Of a stretch of DNA of 34,530 bases, positions 1 to 6,167 are shown piece by piece (positions within the stretch are counted from its first letter, which is position 1; each line of letters starts with the position of its first letter). The notes under the pieces were generated by a model. That model did no database searches and had not been told where the DNA came from. It worked only from the letters and a program-made list of their open reading frames with translations. The position numbers were made by a program, and so were the translations under genes. The DNA comes from Oscillospiraceae bacterium (GTDB taxonomy: Bacteria > Bacillota_A > Clostridia > Oscillospirales > CAG-272). The DNA lies in contig SVSF01000005.1 in assembly GCA_015064425.1 (NCBI GenBank), forward strand, positions 1-34,530. The letters are read 5' to 3'.

Positions 1-140
1 GTGAAAATGATAGATGTCCGCCCGCTGAGCGAGCGCGGCGCGGTACATGGCCAGAGCCGAGCGGGTCATGCGCTCCACGCGCGAGCGGGGCTTTTCATCG
101 ACGACGGAACGGATGTGCACGCCGTCAACGGTCTCCTCCG
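1..140 (-). other. Glycosyltransferase (GT4-like) N-terminal fragment fused in frame to ogg
   Basis: The last ~45 codons before the left edge read DGVHIRSV, then RMTRSALAMYRAALAQ and RADIYHFH. That is the usual N-terminal stretch of family 4-type glycosyltransferases, where YHFH is normally followed by DPEL. The fragment joins the glycosylase frame around a PDGLPEE stretch (about 135-155), a place where both families could share a few residues. Its GC content is much higher than the rest of the window. Either a genuine fusion or, more likely, a chimeric contig end. Confidence 0.6.
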
Positions 141-930
141 GCAGGCCGTCGGGGAAAAATTCGGCCACCGCCCGCCTTATCCAGACGTCGACGGGGAAGC
201 ACTCCAGCCGGTAAAAGCCGAACAGCAGAGCGCATGCCGCTACCTTCGGTCCTATTCCTTTTATTCCCATAAGAGCCTTTGCCGCCTCGTCGGTAGAAAG
301 CTCGTTCAGAGACGAAAGCTCCATTTCACCGCAGGAAAGCTTCCTTGCGGCGTCGTATATATATTTTGCGCGGAAGCCCGTACGGAGAGCAAAGATAGCC
401 TCTTCACCCGCCTCGTAAAGCACTTTCGGAGAAGGGAAAGAATATTCTCTTCGAAGAGTTCCGTCCTCTTCCGTAACGTCTATGGGCTCACCGTATTTTG
501 CACACATTTCCCTTATTATCTTTTTAATGCGGGGAATATTGTTGTTTTGCGATATTATGAAGGAACAGACCGCCTCCCAGCTATCCTGCCTCAGTATCCT
601 TATACCGTGGCCGAGAGCTATAGCTTCGTTTATCACTTCGCCGAAGCGCTGTGAGACCTCCTCTTTTATAGCTTCATAGTCCGTTTCCAGAGCAAGGAAG
701 TCTTTCCATATATTTTCGTACTCTTCAAGCGTTGTACCGTGAAGTATAATAGTATCCTCACAGGGTTGTGATATCTTAAGGTACCTGCCGAAAGCCACTC
801 CCTCAACGGTATGCTCTCCGCAGGGCTCAAAGCGAAAGCATTGCCCGCAGTCAAATATCTGGTCTACCGAATAGTCACCTATTCCTCTTACGACCACGTC
901 ATTATTTATTTGTTCAGTAACAAGAGCCAT
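1..930 (-). CDS. ogg: 8-oxoguanine DNA glycosylase (OGG1-type), 3' partial at window edge
   Basis: Base-excision repair glycosylase/AP lyase that removes 8-oxoguanine. The frame is open from ATG at 930 to the edge (310 codons, no stop). Visible are the N-terminal DCGQCFRF motif (residues 27-34), the helical core FIISQNNNIPRIKK (124-137), the helix-hairpin-helix GIKGIGPKVAACALLFGF with catalytic Lys229, and the partner Asp248 in FPVDVWIRR. A GAGGTG ribosome binding site precedes the ATG. It is divergent from the next gene, only 41 bp away. Odd: after about residue 262 the expected OGG1 C-terminus (helix ending near an FAQQYLFYYAR-like motif) is absent, replaced by glycosyltransferase-like sequence, and base composition turns strongly GC-rich below about position 240. 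The assignment of residues 1-255 is confident; the tail is probably not native. Confidence 0.88.
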   Translation of the reverse strand, partial: MALVTEQINNDVVVRGIGDYSVDQIFDCGQCFRFEPCGEHTVEGVAFGRYLKISQPCEDTIILHGTTLEEYENIWKDFLALETDYEAIKEEVSQRFGEVINEAIALGHGIRILRQDSWEAVCSFIISQNNNIPRIKKIIREMCAKYGEPIDVTEEDGTLRREYSFPSPKVLYEAGEEAIFALRTGFRAKYIYDAARKLSCGEMELSSLNELSTDEAAKALMGIKGIGPKVAACALLFGFYRLECFPVDVWIRRAVAEFFPDGLPEETVDGVHIRSVVDEKPRSRVERMTRSALAMYRAALAQRADIYHFH

Positions 931-971
931 TTTACACCTCATAAAAACTTATTAGCGAAAGGATCCTTCCG

Positions 972-1697
972 ATGATAGAAAAAATATATACCATACCCGT
1001 AAACGAAGCCTTTGACGAATGCATAGAGCGTCCGGAATACGGATGTCCCTTCTGCCGCCTTATAAGCAAGACAGAGGCAAACGAGATCAGCGCCGCTCTG
1101 GGTGCCGCAATGATGGAGCCCGATACAAGAATAAAAATGAACGAGCAGGGCTTCTGCGGAAGGCATCTCTCCCAAATGCTTGAGGGAGGAAACAAGCTGA
1201 GCCTCGCTCTTATACTCGAAAGCCATATGGCAGAGGTATATAAGGAACTTGAAAAGGACAAAGGCCTCGGTGCACTTCTTCACGGAGGAGCGGGCAACGG
1301 CAGCCTAAAAGCGTTGGAAAGAAGAGAGGACAGCTGTTATGTTTGCGGACGCATAAACTTTACCTTCAATAAATTTCTGTCAAATTCCGTACTCCTTTGG
1401 GAAACCGAAAGGGAATTCCGTGAAAAACTGAAAGCTCAGCCCTATATCTGTTTAACTCATTATAAACAACTTCTTGAAATTGGTCAACGGGAACTTAAGA
1501 AAAAAAGTTTCTCGGATTTTTACGCAGATCTTTCAAAGCCTGTTCTGTCTTATTTTGAAGCGTTAAGAGAAGACGTTACCTTCTTTACAAAAAAGTTCGA
1601 CTACCGTTATGCGGACGAACCCTGGGGCACCGCTAAGGATTCCGTTGAAAGAGCGGTAAAATTTTTAAAGGGCGACTGTTCCCAAAAGCTTAAATAA
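972..1697 (+). CDS. DUF6062-like protein with two CxxC...CxxH modules
   Basis: A 241-residue soluble protein that resembles the clostridial family I know as DUF6062 (IYTIPVNEAFDE start, LGAAMMEPD, GFCGRHL, LALILESH). Biochemical function is unknown. The cysteines fall into two matching sets: C25-x2-C28 with C62-x2-H65, and C122-x2-C125 with C160-x2-H163. The internal gaps are almost equal (33 and 34 residues), so the protein looks like a duplicated metal-binding module, most simply zinc. There is no signal peptide or membrane segment. The start is ATG 972 behind an AAAGGA site. The next gene starts 85 bp downstream behind its own promoter, so it may be transcribed separately. The family name is recalled, not searched. 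Confidence 0.7.
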   Translation: MIEKIYTIPVNEAFDECIERPEYGCPFCRLISKTEANEISAALGAAMMEPDTRIKMNEQGFCGRHLSQMLEGGNKLSLALILESHMAEVYKELEKDKGLGALLHGGAGNGSLKALERREDSCYVCGRINFTFNKFLSNSVLLWETEREFREKLKAQPYICLTHYKQLLEIGQRELKKKSFSDFYADLSKPVLSYFEALREDVTFFTKKFDYRYADEPWGTAKDSVERAVKFLKGDCSQKLK

Positions 1698-1710
1698 GAT
1701 ATGCTTATCA

Positions 1711-1740
1711 TTGACAAAATACCGAGTTTTATGGTAGAAT
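1711..1740 (+). promoter_or_regulatory. Sigma-A promoter for the MinD-like gene
   Basis: TTGACA at 1711-1716 and TAGAAT at 1735-1740 with an 18-bp spacer, 43 bp upstream of the MinD-like start codon. Confidence 0.72.
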
Positions 1741-1782
1741 TACAGTGTATATAAATTTTTAAGTCGGAGTCGGGAGGTTCGT

Positions 1783-2568
1783 ATGGCAAGATGTAAAATT
1801 ATAATGATTACGTCGTGCAAAGGCGGAGTAGGTAAATCCACCTTTGCGGCAAACCTTTCCATGACTCTTGCTCTTATGGGTAAGAAGACTATGGTCATCG
1901 ACTGTGACTTCGGAATGAGATCGCTTGATCTCATAATGGGACTCGAAAGCAATATCATCTACGATATTTGCGACGTGGTCAACAGAGATATTCCATTTGA
2001 AAAGGCGCTGGTGCGCGACGAAAGGAGCGAAAAGCTCTTCTTCTGCGCATCCCCTTACAGATATGAAGAAAAGATGGATCCTGAAAAGTTCAAGAGCTAT
2101 ATTGAAGATGCTGCTTCTTCTCTGGGCTTCGATTACGTTATTATCGATACTCCCGGAGGTTTCGGAGAACCTATCGACCTTGCCTGCACGGTAGCGAATC
2201 AAGCAATAATACTTACCACCTATCAGCCCTCGCCTATGCGGGCCGCAGAACGCACAGGCATGGCTCTTGAGGAAAGAGGTATAAGCAACAAGCGTCTCGT
2301 TATCAATTTCTTCGACGAGGGAAGAGTAAAGAAAAATATCCAGCCGGGCGTTATCGATACCATTGATAAGACAAGGATACAGCTTCTCGGGATCGTTCCC
2401 GAGGATCACACGGTAGCGGAGGCTCAGGGCAGAGGAGCTCTCGTAGACTCTTTTGGTAAGACAAATACCGTAAGGGCTTATCTCAATATTGCCCAAAGAT
2501 TAGACGGCTTCTCCGTGCCGCTTCTGTCAGGCTTTAAAAAGACAGACAGAAAAATACTTTTAAAATGA
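1783..2568 (+). CDS. MinD/ParA-family P-loop ATPase (orphan MinD-like)
   Basis: A deviant Walker A ATPase of 261 residues: CKGGVGKST at 12-20 with signature Lys13, then the MinD-style switch DCDFGMRSLDLIMGLES at 40-56 and DTPGG in the position of MinD's DCPAG. The motif set is closer to MinD (septum-site placement) than to plasmid ParA or FlhG, but it is divergent. No minC or minE lies nearby. The C-terminus (LLSGFKKTDRKILLK) is basic with scattered hydrophobics and could be a weak membrane-binding helix, not the classical MinD one. The start is ATG 1783 behind GGGAGG. It is followed 40 bp later by the methylglyoxal-synthase-like gene, the order expected if minE and rodA had been lost from a min-rodA-mgsA cluster. 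Confidence 0.78.
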   Translation: MARCKIIMITSCKGGVGKSTFAANLSMTLALMGKKTMVIDCDFGMRSLDLIMGLESNIIYDICDVVNRDIPFEKALVRDERSEKLFFCASPYRYEEKMDPEKFKSYIEDAASSLGFDYVIIDTPGGFGEPIDLACTVANQAIILTTYQPSPMRAAERTGMALEERGISNKRLVINFFDEGRVKKNIQPGVIDTIDKTRIQLLGIVPEDHTVAEAQGRGALVDSFGKTNTVRAYLNIAQRLDGFSVPLLSGFKKTDRKILLK

Positions 2569-2608
2569 AACATCCCGCATGATCGCATAATAAGAAAAGG
2601 AGAAACAA

Positions 2609-3031
2609 ATGGAAATAGCTATAATCGCAGATGACAACAAAAAAGAGCTTTTGGCGCAGTTTTGTACAGCTTATTCGGGTATTCTGAGTAAGCACAATAT
2701 TTACGCTACAGGATCCACAGGAACCTTTATATCCAACGTTTCCGGGCTCAACATCGTTCCTTTGCTTTCAGGTGCCCACGGAGGACTTGAACAGCTTACC
2801 TCGAGAGTAGCTTACGACGAAATAGATCTTCTTCTGTTTTTCCGCGATGCAGAGCTCCATAAGGAAGAAAGAGGTTACCACTCCGAGCTTTTTCTTGCCT
2901 GCGATACGAGAAATATTCCCTTTGCCACCAACATTGCAACGGCTGAAGTGCTTGTAAGAGCCCTTGACAGAGGAGACCTTGACTGGCGTGAGATCGTAAA
3001 TCCCAGGACCAACAAGAGAAACAATTATTAA
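2609..3031 (+). CDS. Methylglyoxal-synthase-fold protein lacking catalytic residues
   Basis: A 140-residue member of the MgsA family, which normally converts dihydroxyacetone phosphate to methylglyoxal. Fold landmarks are clear: IAIIADD start, phosphate loop ATGSTG (33-38), LSGAHGG (53-59), FFRD (77-80), NIPFATNIATAEVL and GDLDWRE. Aligned without gaps to the E. coli enzyme as I recall it, His19 becomes D8, the catalytic Asp71 becomes L60 (GGDQQ to GGLEQ), His98 becomes E87 and Asp101 becomes Y90; Asp91 (D80) is kept. The protein probably still binds a phosphate-bearing ligand but may not make methylglyoxal; a sensor role is possible. RBS AAAAGGAG. Sits behind the MinD-like gene. Confidence 0.82.
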   Translation: MEIAIIADDNKKELLAQFCTAYSGILSKHNIYATGSTGTFISNVSGLNIVPLLSGAHGGLEQLTSRVAYDEIDLLLFFRDAELHKEERGYHSELFLACDTRNIPFATNIATAEVLVRALDRGDLDWREIVNPRTNKRNNY

Positions 3032-3056
3032 AATCCGACAAAAAGCGGGCTTTCTG

Positions 3057-3085
3057 TTTACAAGGAGAGCTTCGTATAATATAAT
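3057..3085 (+). promoter_or_regulatory. Sigma-A promoter for the cysE-cysS T-box leader
   Basis: TTTACA at 3057-3062 and TATAAT at 3080-3085, spacer 17 bp. An overlapping second TATAAT lies at 3075-3080. Transcription would begin about 3092, just upstream of T-box stem I. Confidence 0.7.
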
Positions 3086-3091
3086 AAACTA

Positions 3092-3318
3092 TCATTAAAA
3101 GCTATGAAGGGGAAGATATCCTTCGCTTTGTTGCTTAACAGAGAGGCTTCTGCAGGCTGAAAGGAAGCTTAAGCATCAGAAGGAGCGTGCGCCCCGGAGC
3201 TCGGTGTGTGAACATCCAGTAGCACATCGCGGCCTCCCTCGTTATCGGGAAAAGAGTTAAAATTAAAGTGGAACCGTGGATAATACCGCCTTTAGTCATA
3301 AGGCGGTATTTATTTTTT
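3092..3318 (+). promoter_or_regulatory. T-box riboswitch, tRNA-Cys specific (UGC specifier)
   Basis: Fills the 302-bp gap before cysE. Stem I can be folded by eye: AGCT 3100-3103 with 3198-3201, GGGG 3109-3112 with CCCC 3192-3195, CCTTC with GAAGG above, and a distal arm with the AACAGAGA motif. The specifier loop, between GAAGGA and GCCCC, carries TGC at 3188-3190, a Cys codon. The T-box AAAGTGGAACCGTGGA lies at 3265-3280; its UGGA bulge would pair with a UCCA acceptor end, matching the U73 discriminator of tRNA-Cys. The terminator ATACCGCCTT (3283-3292) with AAGGCGGTAT (3300-3309) ends in a T-rich run. Uncharged tRNA-Cys should favour antitermination and turn on cysE-cysS. Confidence 0.92.
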
Positions 3319-3333
3319 GAAAAGGAGACTCTT

Positions 3334-4062
3334 ATGACAGGACAAAAGACAAAGAAAAGCCAAAAGAAGATAAACGGACGCGATATAGAAAAGCTCGTCC
3401 GTGTTGCCGTAAGAGAATTCGGCAACATAAAAGAGGAGATAGATCTGATAAAGGAGAAGGACCCGGCAGCTAAGAGCTCTCTTGAAGTAGCTCTCCTCTA
3501 TTCGGGCTTCCATGCACTGGTAGCCTACAGGATCTCTCACGCTCTCTACGAGAGAAAGCACTTTTTCTCAGCAAGAGCCATAAGCCAGGCGGCAAAATTT
3601 CTCACGGGAGTTGAGATACACCCCGGTGCAAAAATAGGAAAAGGTCTGTTTATAGACCACGGCAACGCCGTAGTCATAGGCGAGACAACGGAGATAGGCG
3701 ACAACTGCACCATATATCAGGGAGCAACCCTGGGTGGTACAGGTAAAGACAAAGGAAAACGTCACCCCACCTTAGGAAACAACGTAATGGTAGGCTGCGG
3801 AGCCAAGGTCCTTGGTCCCTTTACTGTAGGAGACAACGCCAAGATAGCCGCAAACGCAGTAGTGCTTAAGGAAGTACCCGCAGGAATGACTGCAGTCGGA
3901 ATCCCCGCAAAAACCATTAATACCGGTGTAGCAAAACGCGAAAACGACAATATGGACCACATACACATTCCCGACCCCACTTCTCAGGAGCTTTGCAGAC
4001 TGAGGCAGCAGATCGAGCGTCTTGAAAAGAAGCTTGAAGCTTTGGAAAAGGGAACGGAATAG
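3334..4062 (+). CDS. cysE: Serine O-acetyltransferase
   Basis: Makes O-acetylserine from serine and acetyl-CoA, the first step of cysteine synthesis. The 242-residue protein has the CysE helical N-terminal domain (EVALLYSGFHALVAYRISH, 51-69) and a left-handed beta-helix of hexapeptide repeats (about 92-190: IHPGAKIGKG, HGNAVVIGE, VMVGCGAKVLG, IPAK). Catalytic Asp108-His109 and His144 (KRHPTLG) are present. The C-terminus is a short coiled coil (217-240). The frame could start at GTG 3268, but that codon lies inside the T-box element; ATG 3334 follows AAAAGGAGA at normal spacing and comes after the terminator. First gene of the T-box operon; cysS follows 21 bp later. Confidence 0.95.
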   Translation: MTGQKTKKSQKKINGRDIEKLVRVAVREFGNIKEEIDLIKEKDPAAKSSLEVALLYSGFHALVAYRISHALYERKHFFSARAISQAAKFLTGVEIHPGAKIGKGLFIDHGNAVVIGETTEIGDNCTIYQGATLGGTGKDKGKRHPTLGNNVMVGCGAKVLGPFTVGDNAKIAANAVVLKEVPAGMTAVGIPAKTINTGVAKRENDNMDHIHIPDPTSQELCRLRQQIERLEKKLEALEKGTE

Positions 4063-4083
4063 GGCAATATAGAGGAGAAGAAA

Positions 4084-5478
4084 ATGAGATTTTACAATAC
4101 TATGACCCGCCAAAAGGAGGAGTTTACCCCTATTGACGGAAATAACGTTACAATGTACGCCTGCGGACCTACGGTCTACAACTTTTTCCATATAGGAAAT
4201 GCTCGCTGCTTCACGGTCTTCGATATGCTGAGACGTACTCTCGAATATAGAGGCTACAACGTAAAATTCGTACAGAATTTTACGGATATCGACGACAAGA
4301 TGATCAAAAAGGCGAACGAACAGGGAACCACCGTTAAAGCTATTGCGGAAGAATATATAAAAGAATATTTTACCGATGCTCAGGGGCTCGGCATCACTCC
4401 CGCAAGCGTTCACCCCAAGGCTACTGAAAATATTGCAGAAATAATCGCTCTCATTGAAAAAATAATTGAAAACGGAGCAGCCTACGAGTCCAACGGCGAC
4501 GTGTACTTCCGCACAAAATGTGCTAAGAATTACGGTAAACTCTCACATATGAACATAGAAGATCTTGAATCGGGTGCACGAATAGACGTATCCGAACAGA
4601 AAGAAGATCCCATGGACTTCGCTCTCTGGAAAGCCCAGAAGCCCGGCGAACCCGCTTGGGAAAGTCCCTGGGGTATGGGCCGTCCCGGATGGCACATCGA
4701 ATGCTCCGCTATGTCTTGCAAATATCTTGGAGAGACCATTGATATCCATTGCGGTGGTCAGGATCTTCAGTTCCCGCACCACGAAAATGAAATAGCTCAG
4801 TCGGAAGCTGCTACGGGAAAGACCTTTGTAAAGCTCTGGATGCACGTTGGATTTATAAGTGTTGACAATCAGAAGATGTCAAAATCTCTTAACAACTTCT
4901 TTACTGTCCGCGACGTTGCAAAAGAATACGGATATCAGCCCATCAGATTCTTCCTTTTGAGCTCTCATTACAGAAGTCCCGTAAACTATTCCGAGGATAT
5001 AATCAAGCAATCAAAAGCTGCACTTGAAAGAATATATAACTGCAAGGATAATCTTGAATTCTATCTTAAGAATGCTCCCGAGGAGACCGGAGCCGCAGAC
5101 AAAGAAAAAGCAGATGCCCTTAATAAGAGAAGAGAGCAGTTTGTTGCTGCTCTTGATGACGACTTTAATACCGCTGATGCCATCTCGGTAATCTTTGAAC
5201 TTGTAAGAGATATAAATGCTCTTATTGCCGAGGGTGCTTCAAAGGATCTTATGCTTACGGCAAAAGAGCTCTTTGACGAATTCAACGGCTTGTTCGGATT
5301 TAAAAAGGAAGAGGCTTCCGTAAGCGCAGACATCGATATCGAAAGTCTTATAGCGGAAAGAGCAGAGGCAAAAAAGAGCAAGAATTATGCAAGAGCCGAT
5401 GAAATAAGAGCTTTTCTCCTTGAAAACGGAATTATTCTTGAAGATACGGCACAGGGTACAAAATATAAGTTCCAGTAA
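4084..5478 (+). CDS. cysS: Cysteinyl-tRNA synthetase
   Basis: Class I aminoacyl-tRNA synthetase charging tRNA-Cys; 464 residues, the usual length. HIGN at 36-39 is the HIGH motif and KMSKS lies at about 265-269. Zinc ligands characteristic of CysRS are visible: C27 (YACGPTVY), the Cys in HIECSAMS, the His in HCGGQDLQFPHHENE and the following Glu. The DALR-type helical and anticodon domains fill the C-terminus. RBS GAGGAGAAG before ATG 4084. Placement with cysE behind a Cys T-box couples cysteine supply and tRNA charging to the charging state of tRNA-Cys. Confidence 0.97.
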   Translation: MRFYNTMTRQKEEFTPIDGNNVTMYACGPTVYNFFHIGNARCFTVFDMLRRTLEYRGYNVKFVQNFTDIDDKMIKKANEQGTTVKAIAEEYIKEYFTDAQGLGITPASVHPKATENIAEIIALIEKIIENGAAYESNGDVYFRTKCAKNYGKLSHMNIEDLESGARIDVSEQKEDPMDFALWKAQKPGEPAWESPWGMGRPGWHIECSAMSCKYLGETIDIHCGGQDLQFPHHENEIAQSEAATGKTFVKLWMHVGFISVDNQKMSKSLNNFFTVRDVAKEYGYQPIRFFLLSSHYRSPVNYSEDIIKQSKAALERIYNCKDNLEFYLKNAPEETGAADKEKADALNKRREQFVAALDDDFNTADAISVIFELVRDINALIAEGASKDLMLTAKELFDEFNGLFGFKKEEASVSADIDIESLIAERAEAKKSKNYARADEIRAFLLENGIILEDTAQGTKYKFQ

Positions 5479-5517
5479 GGCAATTTGTTAATTTTTTGTG
5501 AACTTTTGTTTCCCGGG

Positions 5518-5545
5518 TTGCAACATCAGAGTTTTATGATATAAT
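5518..5545 (+). promoter_or_regulatory. Sigma-A promoter for rpsO
   Basis: TTGCAA at 5518-5523, an extended minus-10 TGATATAAT with the hexamer at 5540-5545, spacer 16 bp. It leaves a leader of about 135 nt before rpsO. Confidence 0.72.
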
Positions 5546-5551
5546 AATCAA

Positions 5552-5672
5552 GCGCTTGTCTCCCCGAAGGGGAGAATGAGAACACCTTAAGCTCGGTCTT
5601 CGGACAAATGAAGCATATCTTACATGCTTTTTCACCCACCGATCGCTGAAGCTTAAAGGTGAAATAAAACAG
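5552..5672 (+). promoter_or_regulatory. Structured rpsO 5' leader, candidate S15 autoregulatory RNA
   Basis: CACCTTAAGCT (5583-5593) pairs with AGCTTAAAGGTG (5650-5661), leaving one bulged A. It encloses an inner hairpin AAGCAT/ATGCTT and ends about 10 nt before the rpsO ribosome binding site. A GAA-loop hairpin CTCCCC/GGGGAG (5560-5574) precedes it. Ribosomal protein S15 represses its own mRNA through several unrelated leader folds in bacteria, so this is the obvious candidate; the binding is inferred. Confidence 0.55.
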
Positions 5673-5686
5673 AGAGGTGAAAGACA

Positions 5687-5950
5687 ATGTTGAAAGAAGA
5701 AAAGCAGGCTATAATTGCCGCAAACGGCACACACGAGGGCGATACAGGTTCTCCCGAAGTTCAGATCGCGATACTCACATCAAGGATCAACAACCTTACT
5801 GAGCATCTCAAGAAGAACAACAAGGACCATCACAGCCGCCGCGGTCTTCTCAAGATGGTAGGTCACAGAAGAAACCTTCTTAACTACCTTCAGAAGAAGG
5901 ATATCAACCGCTACCGTGCGATCATTGAAAAGCTCGGCATAAGAAAGTAA
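5687..5950 (+). CDS. rpsO: 30S ribosomal protein S15
   Basis: 87 residues, standard for S15, a primary 16S rRNA binding protein bridging to the 50S subunit. Family landmarks: [35 protein letters not shown] and [21 protein letters not shown] before ATG 5687. Paired with pnp downstream, the widely conserved rpsO-pnp order. Confidence 0.98.
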   Translation: MLKEEKQAIIAANGTHEGDTGSPEVQIAILTSRINNLTEHLKKNNKDHHSRRGLLKMVGHRRNLLNYLQKKDINRYRAIIEKLGIRK

Positions 5951-5961
5951 TCAACAAGCAC

Positions 5962-5986
5962 AGGGGCGTATTAACCGTACGCCCCT
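5962..5986 (+). terminator. rpsO-pnp intergenic hairpin without a U-tract
   Basis: AGGGGCGTA (5962-5970) and TACGCCCCT (5978-5986), 9-bp perfect stem with a 7-nt loop. The next bases are GAAAAC, so intrinsic termination is doubtful. An mRNA-processing or stabilising hairpin between rpsO and pnp is as likely. The rest of the 217-bp gap holds a small hairpin (CACTT/AAGTG, 6116-6129) and a stem CCTGTT/AACAGG (6135-6158) that covers part of the pnp Shine-Dalgarno. Confidence 0.5.
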
Positions 5987-6167
5987 GAAAACTTTCCCAA
6001 ACTAAGAACCAACAAGTAAAAGTCAACGGATTAGCAGTTAAATATCTGCCGGAGCAAGACCTGAAAAATCAGCGCGGCTTTTTGCGCAAATTCCGCATCC
6101 TTTGCAAAGGTCCGACACTTATTTAAGTGCTAAACCTGTTGACTGAAGAAAAAACAGGAGGAACACT

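Noticed and set aside
3268..3333. Upstream GTG start for cysE
   Set aside because: The codon is part of the T-box element and precedes the terminator; ATG 3334 has the ribosome binding site.
5688..5696. TGTTGAAAG at the rpsO start (and TGTTGAAAC at 26108) as extra DnaA-type boxes
   Set aside because: Both are explained by the start codons ATG TTG AAA of rpsO and the lipoprotein gene; isolated and one mismatch from the motif.
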